Shown here: positions 1 to 11,110 of the stretch, piece by piece
How the letters are laid out: the number at the start of each line of letters is the position of its first letter
Numbering within the stretch: position 1 is the stretch's first letter
Assembly: GCA_026182355.1 (NCBI GenBank)
Contig: JAPFBL010000257.1
Span: 62,001-126,000, forward strand
DNA from: Hermatobates lingyangjiaoensis
Lineage: Eukaryota; Arthropoda; Insecta; Hemiptera; Hermatobatidae
Direction: 5' to 3'
DNA length: 64,000 bases
Notes under the pieces: model-generated
Databases searched by the model: none
Told to the model about the DNA's origin: nothing
Seen by the model: the letters and a program-made list of their open reading frames with translations, nothing else
Program-made: the position numbers and the translations under genes

Positions 1-239
1 AAAGTATCCCATAAGTCAGGATGGTTTAGTAGTAAGCATTTTACCCATAGAGTTCGAGTACCGCCAACGACTTTTTTAGAGAAAATTCTTTGATACGTTA
101 TAAGAAAAGCCTTATACACGTCATTCTAGTTTATTAAGGCTAATTTGGGAACCTTTTTTTCATTTTGTAACTGATGCATATGATACCATTTGTTTTACAA
201 CAAAAATAATAGATATAATTACTGAATTATACTTCTATA

Positions 240-500
240 ATCTACTTCGTATAACCAAAAATGTAGATTTAGGGTTCAAACTCCATGTTGAATCAAATAA
301 TGTCTTACAGCAGAGCATTGCTTCTGTAAACTCAGATAATTGATATGTTAAATGGCTTTTCCAATTTAAATATTCGTGTAAAGACACTCCAGCGTTTTTG
401 CATGCCTATGAGTGTTCTATTTCAGTATTTTTAATGAAAGGTTCTGGGAGACCTACTTTCTCATTAATCGGGATTTAGTCAATTTTCTAGGTGCAAAAAA
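240..500 (-). pseudogene. LINE reverse transcriptase remnant
   Basis: Read on the minus strand, this stretch gives broken peptide segments that line up with the LINE remnant at 6320-6660: a KVGLPEP.FIKN block, a LHEYLNWKSHL block (the 'LGV.LD..L.W..H' region after the reverse transcriptase core) and a LCCKTLFDSTWSL block (compare LFCCKIFFIRTWAL in the other copy). Stops and frame changes are present, so it is a dead fragment. The call rests on similarity to the second copy in this window and on the general layout of I/R1/LOA-group LINEs. Clade placement is inference. Confidence 0.5.
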
Positions 501-1133
501 CAAACTCTCGTTGCCGCCTTTTGAATGAAATGAATGAAAATTTCTTTTTTGAGGACATTGTCCAAGGTAAACAAGACTAGGGTAGCCGTACTGAGAGCAC
601 TTGGTGCTCCCCACCAGGCTTTTTCCCCTTTGTACATAAATGATAATATGATAATAATAATTATAAAGATATTAATGATAGGATAATATAGTATTTTTTT
701 TTTCGTCGTAGGATGTGGAAAAATCTGTTCATCCGATCCCTTAGCAAGACGTCTTGCTTAGGGTATGTGGGGTTGGGGGTCCCGACCCACTAAAAAACCA
801 CAACCTATTTCCTGGCAATACCCGACACGGAAGCCGTTTGCACATTACTTCATGCCGGTGCCTCAGTCCTCCTGAATACGATTCATGTAATGTAAATGTA
901 CAATTGTACTATACAGTACTATACCGTGTTATATAGCATTTTAAAAAATTACTTTAGGTACTAAATACTTTATTGTAATTAATATTTTACTTTTTTACTT
1001 TTTTAATGTAAAATTAAATGTGTAGTACATACAATACATTTACAGTTTAAGTACAGTATTAATATAAAAATGAACTTCCATTTACCTTATCCTACGATGA
1101 TATGTACATATTTACAGCAGATGACTCTTGAGC
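501..1133. other. AT-rich stretch, probably includes Tigger 3' flank
   Basis: No coding region recognised. The part from about 750 to 1133 directly follows the transposase stop on the minus strand and is probably the 3' untranslated part of the Tigger remnant. I could not find a convincing terminal inverted repeat pair to fix its end. Confidence 0.3.
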
Positions 1134-2754
1134 TTATTCAGAGTCCGATGTCTTCATCGGTGTACCAGATGCAGCCTGGGCGTCTGGGCTGCGGCTGGGG
1201 CCAGCTATGGGGTTTTCCAAGGTTCTGATAAGCTTGCTGGTAGCTCGGGGGGTGAAAAAGAAGATTATCTTAGACTGCTTTCCTCCCTTGTGTTGCTGCT
1301 GGATGACTGACTCCCTCAAAAGTCCAAGCTGAGTGTAGTGGCTACTGATTTCAGGGATGCTGCTGTACTCAAAGTATTTGAGGAGTAAGTCTACAGAGGC
1401 TTGTACTTCCGAGAGCTTGAACTTGGGGGGCAGGGTCCTCTTCTTCCTCCTTTTCACACTCAACCTCGGTCACCTTCTGCAGGTCCTGGGCAATAGTATC
1501 AGGAGTCATGACTTCATGGCCCTCTAACCCATCATTCTTATCAAGCCAGTCCTTGATATCCTCAACCCTGACTTCTTTCTTACCTTCCTGATGAAGGAGC
1601 CTGTAGAAGTCGATCGTGTCGAAGCCCTGTAACCCTTTAAATTCAACGGTCTCCTCCTCTGAATCCTCAAGAAGGGCCTTCCAGCAGTTCACTAGTGTTG
1701 ACAGCTTCAGGTCCCCCCAAGCACTTGCGAGGTTGAAAATAGCAGATCGCAAGCTGTAGGCCTTTATGTTACCTAAGGTCCTGGCACCACGAGTGTCTTC
1801 TTCAGCGTCGACATCCTCCTTGTCGACCACCTGCACTTCACGCATGTACTTGCGACTGTAACGTCTCTTCATTGCCCCAGTTATGCCTTGGTCCGTGGGT
1901 TGGATTAAGATGTGGTGTTTTGGAGGAAGGAAGACAGCCTTGATACGCCCGTCGGTACTCGTAAGTTGATCTACTGCAGGGTGTGCTGGTGCATTATCCA
2001 GCAGCAGGATAGCTCGAACGTCTTCAGGTTTTATACCCAACACTTCAACCTGGAACTATCACACTGCGGGAACAAAGTGATGATGGAACCAATGAACAAT
2101 TATATAGACAGTGAACCATGCATTCTTGGAAAAATAGTGGATTGCTGACAGATGGTCTCTCTCGATGTCCATGTCCTGAGGGCTCAGGGCTTCTTCGACT
2201 TTCCTACGACCACAATTTTCAGGCTGTGTGTCTCGGTAGCGTTGGCTCCAACTGCCTCCGGTAACTACTGTCTGCACAGCCACTTTCACCATGAGTGGTA
2301 ACATTGAAGAGTCCATGTCTATTTCTGAAGCGCCACAGCCACCCATCACTGCCCTTAAAGTCTGTTATTCCAAGTTTTTCTGCAATTTTTTGAACTCCTG
2401 CGATAATCTCCACCCCCGAACAATAAGACTCACACTTTTCTGTGATAAATTCCACTTCATTACTCCTTCGTCCAATATATGTACTTTCCCAGTTTTCATA
2501 TATTTTCTTGCAGTTACTTTCCCATTTTTACTGGCTGACCCGTCGATACTAAATTTTGTGGCATACGCCTCTAACTTCGCTTTCGATTTTCTTATATCAG
2601 ATGCAGTCTGCTTCTTGCACCCATAATGAGCACAGACTTCAGCAACAGTGGCCCCTTTTTCTAATTTCTTGATGAGTTCAAGCTTTTGCTGGAGGCTAAG
2701 CATTACTCTCTTGGTTTGGCGAGGTTTTGTAGGTTTCCTGGGTTTAGGAGTCAT
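1134..2754 (-). pseudogene. Tigger/pogo-family transposase, frameshifted, catalytic core partly deleted
   Basis: Minus-strand remnant of a Tc1/mariner-superfamily (pogo/Tigger, jerky-like) transposase. From ATG at 2754 there is a CENP-B-type N-terminal helix-turn-helix (LSLQQKLELIKKLEKG, then SDIRKSKAKL). After a frameshift comes the second CENP-B HTH (LGITDFKGSDGWLWRFRNRHGL, 2455-2219). Then comes a short piece ending in WFHHHFVPAV, and then the DDE half (2043-1440) with LLLDNAPAHP (second Asp) and the QPTDQGI block (third Asp). The tail continues in another frame to the stop at 1134. Between the RNRHGL and WFHHHFVPAV segments the family normally carries a block with the first catalytic Asp (NADETG-type), which is absent. 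The source copy therefore could not encode an active enzyme. At least three frame changes are visible. Confidence 0.85.
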
Positions 2755-4009
2755 GGTGTAAGGGGTAAATAAGCACTATAACACTACAGAAATTCAAGCA
2801 CTATGCGCGCGTGTTGGTGGTCGACGACGCAGTGGGCAGAGCGTGGACAGGGCTGCGGCGGCCAAGTCAATGCCACCTACTGGACGCTTAGGGAAGTTGA
2901 GCAGACCCGCCGGTGTCTGATAGACTCATTCCCGCTCGCCAAATTCAATCGATCCGGACCAATGTTGGTTTATGACCGGTTATTCGAGGGTCTGATCAAT
3001 CCAGATCCGCAATTTCCATTCAATTCTCTTGGTATACTAAAAACTGAGGTTTTTCGAAAACTTAGTAAACTCCAAGAGAGTAACAATTCTATTTATTAAC
3101 CCTACAAACTGAATTGTTTATACTATGTATTTTATTGTATTTTAGGGTACAAAAATTCATTAACTGATTTTTAAATTAACAATAATTTTCATTAAAAATT
3201 TCATCAGTAATTATCAATCCATTTGATAAATATTATTATTTCATTGGAAGTCACAAGAAAAATTTAAATTATAATTAGGCAAAACAATATAATGTGTCTG
3301 ATATCATGATTTCAGAACAAAATAACATTTCTGTTATTCAATGCAAAATTTCGAATGAAAATTAAAATTAAAATTTTAAATATTAATAATAAAAGTTTTT
3401 TTTACATTATATCTTTGCGAAGTTCACTGTAAAGAGTATATTTCCAAAGTGGAAATATTGTTACACATTATGTATTGGTTTAATAAAAAAATAAATAAAA
3501 CAAAATAATTAATTATATTTAAAATTAAGGATGACTTGTGCCACAATACTTTAAGGAATCGTCTTAATTTAAAGAAGATCAATGGCCCAAATGTACAATA
3601 AGGGTTCACTGAGATTTCTTAGTGGATAGGATATTGGTCATTTACGGAGAATATGGAAAAGGGTTTCTTCGTAAATTACCCATGCTCTAATCCCAGAGGA
3701 ATTCAAGTAGTGCATTATTCCTTTGGACACTATTTTGATTTGTTTACAGTTAGCCTGATGAAGTAAGGTTGTAATTTTTATTTCAGATAAGACTACGCTT
3801 TCCGCTGAATATTTTTTTCTGCATAGTTGAAGTATATTGAATTTGAATGCAGTTTCTATATTATTCAACGTCAGTAGTTTATTTTACCAATTCTCCATAA
3901 AGAAAATTTATAACTAATGCATATTTTAAATATCCCACACTAAGGTGAGTCCTACTTGAACTAATATTCATTTTGTTGAATATTAGTTCAATAGAATGAC
4001 CTAATTTTT
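2755..4009. other. No gene recognised; Tigger 5' flank then AT-rich DNA
   Basis: 2755-3100 is less AT-rich than its surroundings and probably is the 5' untranslated part of the Tigger element. 3100-4009 is very AT-rich. Short open frames here show no recognisable motif. A small hairpin with arms around CTAATATT/AATATTAG lies near 3960-3990. Confidence 0.3.
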
Positions 4010-5432
4010 TTTACTTAACTTTAAGTAAAGTGTAGTGATCGTGAAAAAATTTGTTCTCGAGATTTAGATGGAATTACATGTTTTGAGTTTCCCAAAGTCG
4101 TTTGTGACAGTTTTCAATGATGTCTGTGTGTGTGTGGGGGGGGGGGGGGGGGGAGTTTCCAAAAGTTAGTGTAGTGCTACTGTCCACAATCTTTGATGGA
4201 TCAAATTAATACTTTACACAAAAATGGACCTCGTGGTGTAGGTGTGCTGTATGTTTGGGAGCAATTATACATGATGGGGTAAGTCACTTTTTTGGCCAAA
4301 ATATATTTTTAGACAAGATTTTTGTAACCATAAACCTAAACTAATAACTATAGATTCTTGGAATTTTGGCATTATATTGAGGCTAAAAAATCAATTAGTG
4401 AAAAAATGTAGTCAAGTAGTTTGATTATTTTAATTGGAATTACGAAAGTAGGTGGACATTTTCCTATTAATGTAACTTTTTAATGAAGTTAATTTATGCA
4501 GGTTGCATTTTGTTAAAATAACGATAGTCCCTTACGAGCCTGTCAATCTAGAAGTTTTATGTGTGCATACCAGCTCATGCTTTAGAATTCGATAATGCTA
4601 AAGAAGAGATGCTATTAAATTCAGCTCTTTATAAATATCAATAAATTCTACAAGCAGGTGATCCGTTAGTCTGGAATATACAATCAGTTTTTATAGCGTT
4701 ATTGCTCTTTGCCGAAATCGAAATTACAAGAATATTTTTTTTAAATTGCTCATTTTTTGCTCAGTTTTTTGGTTTTGAAGTTTTTATGTTTTTTTAATGA
4801 GCCGCTAAGCGTAAAAAAACATTTTCAGTAAACAGAAAGTGTACTGTTACGCCCCTTTAGTGAATGTAATTTTGATAAAAATTATCTCAATTCATTATCC
4901 TCAGAATTTTCTATTTTAGGTATAGTTTCATTTTGATCCGTTAAACGGTATGGCTTGTATACGCGTAGCTTTCACGAGCTTTCAGATTGATTTATAAGTC
5001 AAAATTTTTACATTTTATTGAAAAAAAAATATTTCCCGTTGTTTTAAAAATCTGAATATTCGTTTATTGATTTGTAATCACAAAGATAATGCTAAAATAT
5101 CAAAACTCTAGAATTAGTAGTTTAGGAGAAAAAAAACACGATTTTGGCAAAAAAAATTGACTTTCCTTTCATACATAATTGCTCCAAAACAAAAGGGACA
5201 ATGTACATTGTAAGGCCTTTTTTTTGTGTAAAATATGAATTTGATCCATCAAAGATTCTGGACCGTTGCGTATCCACAAACTTTGGATACATACTCACCC
5301 ACACACGCACAGACATCATCGAAAAAATTTCATAAAACGACTTCTGGGACCTCAAAACAGGTAACTCCGTCAAAATCTCGAGATCAAATTTTTTCACGAT
5401 GACTATACTTTACTTATAGTAAAGTAAAAAAT
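4010..5432. repeat. Foldback copy of an undescribed interspersed repeat (repeat X1)
   Basis: The left end (4010-4230) and the right end (about 5190-5432) are long imperfect inverted repeats. Both carry AAGTAAAGT, then CGTGAAAAAATTTG, then TCTCGAGATTT, a TGTTTTGAG box, a GATGATGTCTGTG-like box and CTTTGATGGATCAAATT. The internal stretch near 4655-4710 matches, in inverted orientation, repeat X2 around 15790-15845. The unit therefore seems to be two copies joined head-to-head. An 18-base G run lies at 4136-4153. No protein is encoded. Related single-orientation copies are at about 15108-15860 and 46676-47400. Confidence 0.6.
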
Positions 5433-5639
5433 CTGGAATGACATTTGCTAAACTTTACTATATGTAAACATAATATTAAACTCATTGATAACCAGTTGAG
5501 TTTTGTTTTTATTTTAATGTGGATATATCCATTTTTCTTTTTAAATTTGAGCTGAGCTGGATTGAGTATATTGGGTTGAATTTGACCTCGTTGTTCAAAT
5601 CTACTTTATCTACTTCCTTCTTATCCGTTCATTAATTGC

Positions 5640-7130
5640 ATCCATGAAGGAGTAGTGATTGTTATTAATAACTCACTAAACTGCACAAAGTTTCTTTGGG
5701 TCAAACCTTCTCCATCTTTTTCACTACAAACTTCATTAGCCATTATTCCCATGTGTCCCGGTACTCATATGTGTGTTAACTTTTTTTTTTTATTGGCTAA
5801 AGTAATTTTGAATTAAGAACCATACAACCTTTAGTCTGGCTTGTCCATTTCATGAACTGTACTCGTATATCCTCAACTGCTGTGACAACTTTTTTAAAAA
5901 TATGCTAAACACCAAATGGTATTTGTTAGTTATTTGTTACCCACAACTGAACCAGGCAAAGTACCTTTTTCAAAAGTAGGATGATTCTGATCCTGGTTAT
6001 CAATTATGATCACATGGATAACAATGTTTGCCATGGATAACATTTTCTTTTATGGTTATTCTACATAAAAGCAATCTATAAGTATTGTATCTATTGCAGC
6101 ATATCACCCGATCTGTTATTTTTTTTATATATATTTGTACACAGTTTAGCACTTATTTTCGTATTCAAATAGTCTCAGCTAACTGTAAATGGCCTCATTC
6201 TTGATGTAAATGCCTATAAGAGTGAAGGTTAATGACTTTTCTGTGTTGGGTTTAGGTGATATGGTCATTATTCCTGTTATCGCTAGACAGACGTGTATTT
6301 GAAGTTTATTAAGGGTTATTTATTTGTTCTTTTCATTAATCTTTGGATACCACACTCCCGATGGTAAAATATGATAAAATCGGTCATATGATAGCAATGC
6401 AAGGGGAAAGTGTAGATGGATTGGTAAGGCCCAAGTTCTGATAAAGAATATCTTACAGCAGAATAGTTTGTTTGTAACTTTCACAAATGCATCTGCTACA
6501 TGAATTTTAAAATTTAGTCTTTTATCAATGGTGACTGCAGATATTGCCATATATTTGAGTGTTCTATCTTTATTAGTTTGAATAAATTTACTTTTGATAC
6601 CTACTTTCTTCATCCTTGAGAACGGTATTAGGGCCGTTTTGGCTAAGTTTATATCCAAAACCTTCTCCTTTACTGGTCATTGAGTAAGCTAGAGAGCAGG
6701 CTGCTGCTTATGTTTAATGTCGATGCCATAAATGTCTCTTATTGTATCTTCTTATGACAACAACGTCGTCTGCATATCCTTGCGTATGCAAACATGATTA
6801 TTTAGAATAAAACATGAATATAAAATATATATTCTGTCATTCACAACTAAGGACCACAATAACGACTGCACAGGTACCTGAGTACAACTATTTGTGACTA
6901 CAATTTCATTTGCACTATATTCTGTGCTTACGCTAATTATTATTTGTGTCAACATTGTATAAATCCATTCTTCTGTTGTGTGATTAATACATCACAGTAT
7001 TAGTATTCAGTAACAGTACAGCAATAACGTTCTATCAAAAGCTTCTTCTATATCCATGAAGTTCAGGGTAATTTGATAAGGCTCAATGATTTTTATAGTT
7101 TGATATGATTTTGTCGGTTTGCTCTTGTGA
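5640..7130 (-). pseudogene. Decayed LINE (RT with YADD box plus RNase H domain)
   Basis: Read on the minus strand from right to left, it shows the pieces of a non-LTR retrotransposon ORF2 in order. Motif A appears as LNFMDIEEAFDRT near 7060-7030, and the catalytic box as GYADDVVVI near 6790-6755. The following block has DINLAKTALIPFSRMKKVG and a DKRLNFKIHV segment (6658-6320). An RNase H-like segment, VPGHMGIMANEVCSE, lies near 5785-5700. An RNase H domain after the RT suggests the I/R1/LOA group. Stops and frameshifts are numerous. The segment 6851-6960 is also found at 8318-8425, so this element was either interrupted or partly duplicated. Confidence 0.65.
6851..6971. repeat. Direct repeat D1, copy 1
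   Basis: This stretch recurs with few changes at 8318-8468. Both begin GACCACAATAAC, share the block GTACAACTATTTGTGACTAC, and end near AAATCCATTCTT. Copy 1 lies within the LINE remnant. The second copy has about 30 extra bases before the last block. Confidence 0.7.
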
Positions 7131-7555
7131 TGGCAAACCTTATAAAAATGCCAATTTACCTAAAGTCTCTCACGTTATTATAGACAAATGTTTATCAATT
7201 TTTTTTGTAATATTGCTCTTCTATTATTGAAAGACCATGAATTAGGTTTACAGAATCAGTGGAAAACAAACCAAATAAAAGCAAAAGCACAAAGTCTACT
7301 GTCTTTAATTTTTGGTTTCAACTGTCTTCAGAAGACCAAATGAACTATGCAAAAGTGGAAACTTAAAGTATGGTCATGCACGCGTTCGGTTAAAAGAAAT
7401 AACTAAAAAGGAGATCTGGCGAGATATAAGGCGAAATAAGCAGACGATTCTGGGAGTCAAGAGAAGGGAATTAATAAAGAAAAAGGAAAATCCGCAAGTT
7501 ACTTAAAATAGTAAATTAAAAGATGACTAAGAAAAGAAAAGGGAGTATAGTATAA
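7131..7555. other. No gene recognised
   Basis: AT-rich DNA between the LINE and the hAT remnants. A short basic open frame at 7312-7506 starts at a non-ATG codon and shows no family motif. I treat it as chance. Confidence 0.3.
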
Positions 7556-8150
7556 CAGAGGTCTTCAACTTTTTTCACAATGCGACCCCATTTTTGTTTG
7601 ACGTCCAAAGTTATTTGCGATTCCTTAGTGAGAACAAAAATAAAATTAACCACTAATAAGATAGAAGCTGCCAAAACAAATTTTATCAATAGTAACTTTA
7701 ATGAGATTACTGTGCCTGCATATTTTGGCATAAAAGACCAAATCTTGGTTCTATTTTAGTGATGGCAGGTCTCAACACCATTTCGATATCTTTCAATTTT
7801 GATCGATGTTTTGATTCAATAAAAGTTAATTTCTAAAAAGCTTTTTCACACAAATTTTTGGGGGCAAAGGGAAGAAGAGCATCCATGGCTAGTTCAGCCA
7901 ATATTGGTATTCTGTTTTGATACTAAAGTTTAAGTTCTTTTTTTGAGAAGTCCATTTTTAATGTAGAATCACATAAAAGTTCGGCCAAATCTACTTTTGC
8001 TTTCAATGAAAGATGGCTCACTTTTTCTATTTGAACTCCAAATGGATTCTGGATCCAGTGGAATTGGTTAGCATGCAATTCTTGAATGAAATATTCTTCA
8101 AAATTATGTTTGAGGTTTACCAAATAGTCAATTACAAGTTGTAATAGTAT
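7556..8150 (-). pseudogene. hAT transposase C-terminal remnant with one terminal repeat
   Basis: The minus strand encodes, with stops and frame changes, the C-terminal part of a hAT transposase of the ZBED5/GTF2IRD2-like type. Blocks are FEEYFIQELHANQFHWIQNPF and KVDLAELLCDSTLKMDF (8123-7923). They are followed near 7910-7740 by a block reading ILAELAMDALLPFAP..LCEKAF, KSKHRSKLKDIEMVLRPAIT and EPRFGLLC, which is the hAT dimerisation region. The element ends at 7556 in CAGAGGTCTTCAACTTTTTT, a typical hAT terminal sequence. The opposite end was not found, so the target duplication could not be checked. Confidence 0.75.
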
Positions 8151-8317
8151 TTAATTAAAAACTCAGCTCATTTTCATTAATGCAGTTATCAATACAGGAA
8201 GACATCAATACGAGCTATGTGGAGCTATTTGTTGGGTAACCAATAAATTTATAAAGTATTTGTATCTAAATGATCGGGAGGGGCTTGGAATCGATTAAGG
8301 AATTGACAGGAATGATT

Positions 8318-8468
8318 TGACCACAATAACAGCTACACAGGTGCCTGAGTACAACTATTTGTGACTACAATTTCATTTGTATTATATTCTATACTTACAC
8401 TAATTATTCTTTGTGTCAACATTGTATACATACATTCTCTGGCATATTTGAGATTTAAATCCATTCTT
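8318..8468. repeat. Direct repeat D1, copy 2
   Basis: Second copy of the sequence at 6851-6971. It is immediately followed by sequence shared with Helitron remnant 1, so it may be the outer part of the same element or its insertion target. Confidence 0.65.
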
Positions 8469-8474
8469 CTTGGC

Positions 8475-9000
8475 GACAGCTTTAGGAATTTGGTCGTAGA
8501 TCATAATTATAGTTTCGATTGTTTTGGAAATATTGACAAATATACTGTCACATGTTCAATTTATTTCACATCTTTTACTGTATATTAATTACATGCAATA
8601 ATGTATATAATGTTATCCAAACATATATAGATGAAGGAATAATCAAATTTTCAAGCGCAGTACTCGATTAACTTAAAACATAATTAATACAATAGCATTG
8701 TCAAAGACTTCCTTGTACCTGTCGGAGTATTTACTGGGGTTTGTTATGTAAATTAGTTACTGTTCAGACATGTCTCCTCTATGAGGAGTTGGACAGTTTT
8801 ACATACTGACAAAACATTGGTTTAGAAATACCGTTCGTATTTCTATTAATATTTACCGTTTTATATTTAGATTAAGATTTGACTCATCGAAATATTTAAT
8901 GTTTGGCCATTAATTTGTTTTATAGCGTTTACTGTATATTAATTACATGCAACAGTGGTTGAAATCATTTTTCAAAGCGAACCATTTCACAGTTTTGTGC
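8475..9000 (-). repeat. Helitron-associated flank, duplicate of 10043-10490
   Basis: Three blocks of this region recur in the non-coding flank of Helitron remnant 1. These are 8475-8600 (AGGAATTTGGTCGTAGATCA to ATTAATTACATGCAA), 8613-8900 (AATAATCAAATTTTCAAGCG to CATCGAAATATTTAAT) and 8928-9000. The copy has no helicase sequence. I infer that it is a deleted non-autonomous copy of the same element. Strand is assigned by analogy with the 10043-10850 copy. Confidence 0.6.
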
Positions 9001-10040
9001 TTTCTCTAAAGCGCTTGGCTTACGAAAAAACTTCCAGAACGATTTATTTTCTTAACTAGGGTACCACTATATCTAATTACATCTCTATTTGACAAATATA
9101 TTCTTAACATTTTTCAAAATTTATTTTTATGACATTAATTATTTAGTTTAGTCCTTTATTTTATATTTAAAAATGAAGAATATAAAACAACTCATGATTC
9201 CATTTTAACCTTTTCGAGACCCATTTGGGTTGCAAAAATGTTATAAAATTACCAAATAATAAACGAATGAAAATGAAATGAACGAGTTTGTTGGTTACCT
9301 CGTTCTTTTGCCTGTTTATGATTGCTCCGTGTTTAATTTTATATCTATTAATTTCTTACATTACGGTTTTTGTATTTTTGTGCCCTGAGTGTTTAAGTAA
9401 TTGTTGTATACTGCAATGGAAGAATTTATATTTTACATATTTAACTGTAAATCTGTTCAAACTAAGTTAATAAGCTAGCTATATATAAAATGGTCGTATG
9501 TAGAGGTATATTATAGAATTTCGGCTAAGTTATGTAATTAAAGAACTGGGCTGATCTTGATGATAATGAATGCCAGCCGTTAGGGCGAAAGCCCACTCTC
9601 ATCGGGCGCAATCATGCAAATTTAACTGTTCAGGTAGATATAAAGATACGAAAATCTCTGTTAAAAATATGGTGAAAGTTGACAACACCAGCGATAGGTT
9701 ATTTACAGAATAGCTTTGATTAACTAATGCAAATTTTTTATATTTAGGTTTTTACTTCAATAGAAGCGGGTTATTGACGCTCACAATGGAGTTTTTATGG
9801 TAAACACAATTCAGTTTGCAACCTGTTGACAGTTTTAAATTTATTTGAAATGTTGATAGTTTTAGAGATTATAAATTTAAATGAGAAGAATATTCAACGC
9901 ATTTATGAATATACTAAATGAACCCTTTTAGAAATCATATTTATTCTACATATAAAATTATTAATGTAATCATTGAAGTGTATTTAATTCTATAAAAAAC
10001 TGATTTAAAATGATAGAATTTGAAATGAATATGGCAAGAG
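9001..10040. other. No gene recognised
   Basis: AT-rich DNA. A less AT-rich patch around 9560-9610 contains a small hairpin (GGGCGAAAGCCC) but no identifiable RNA gene. Confidence 0.3.
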
Positions 10041-10042
10041 AC

Positions 10043-10850
10043 AGGTTAGGAATTTGGTCGTAGATCATAATCATAGTTTCGATTGTTTTGTAACCATTGA
10101 CAAATAAACTGTCAGTGTTGCTTTACAGCTTTTACTGTATATTAATTACATGCAACAGGGATGAAATCATTTTTCAAAGCGTACCACTTCACTTTTTTGT
10201 GCTATTCTGTTACCTTTTTTTCCCGACTCCAAACATATATACTAGAAGGAATAATCAAATTTTCAAGCGCAGTACTCGATTAACTTAAAACATAATTAAT
10301 ACAACAGTATTGTCAAAGACTTCCTTGTACCTGTTGGAGTATTTATTGGGGTCTGTTATGTAAATTAGTTACTGTTCAGACATGTCTCCTCTATGAGGAG
10401 TTGGACAGTTTTACATACTGACAAAACATTGGTTTAGAAGTATCCATAGCTGTATGTTCAGATTATGACTTAACTCTTCGAAATATTTAATAGAAGCTGT
10501 CTGTCCTTCAGGTGTATGGAAGAACAGAGAGTTGGAACCTCTGACTCTTGAGTAAGCAACATACAGTCGACCATGTGAGACACTTCGTTTCATTCACTTC
10601 AATTCCTGCCATAGACAGAATTTCCCCTTGTAACTTATTTACCATCATTGCGAAACAGACGCTGACGGGAAATTGCAACCGTTTGAATTGAAAGAGATAG
10701 TTACTAGGTATCAATAGTATGTGTGGTGTAAACACAGACTCACCTGTACCACACCAGTCATGATATCAGCCTCTATAACGTGTCTGTGCAAAGCACGAAT
10801 TTGGAGTCGTGTCCCGTTGAACATTTTTGAGGCACTCAAGTTTGTTATTT
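10043..10850 (-). pseudogene. Helitron remnant 1 (PIF1-like helicase C-terminus)
   Basis: Minus-strand segments match the end of a Helitron Rep/helicase protein: SASKMFNGTRLQIRALHRHVIEADI near 10840-10760, then ILLIPSNYLFQFKRLQFPVS and CFAMMVNKLQGE (the helicase motif usually written CFAMTINKSQGQ) at 10735-10630. In another frame follow VSHGRLYVAYSRVRGSNSLF and HTPEGQT (10590-10490). Frameshifts separate the blocks. The 10043-10490 part is shared with 8475-8900 and with the end of Helitron remnant 2 (12580-12660), which marks it as the element's 3' region. I could not fix the CTRR-type end. Confidence 0.8.
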
Positions 10851-10893
10851 TTCTGATTTCTTTTTTTGTTTCACGTGTTTATTGTGAAATATG

Positions 10894-10894
<1 letters not shown>

Positions 10895-10946
<52 letters not shown>
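10895..10946. repeat. (TA)n microsatellite
   Basis: Uninterrupted TA dinucleotides. It sits directly against the 3' end of a PLE tail, a pattern repeated throughout the window. Confidence 0.95.
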
Positions 10947-10947
<1 letters not shown>

Positions 10948-11110
10948 CGATAATTAAAAGATCTAACTGGACTACAAACTCAATAATGGAAAAAGGGAAA
11001 CATAAACATAGGCAGACAAGACTGACTACTATATTTCGATAGGCGTCGTCATCAGGTAAAAGTACTTCTCCGGAGTAGCAGCTGACTCAGCTAGCGTCAG
11101 TTTGCTAATG
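10947..11110 (-). mobile_element. Penelope-like element, 3' tail only
   Basis: On the minus strand this contains the tail motif CTGATGA-C-GA...TC-GAAA-TAT-A (11028-11055) followed by TAGTAGTCAG, as in coding PLE copies elsewhere in the window. It ends at the (TA)n tract. No coding part remains. The family call is by comparison with 27561-27938 and 48841-49095. Confidence 0.55.

Noticed and set aside
9560..9615. Possible small structured RNA around GGGCGAAAGCCC
   Set aside because: Only one short hairpin, no known family features, and no second copy in the window.
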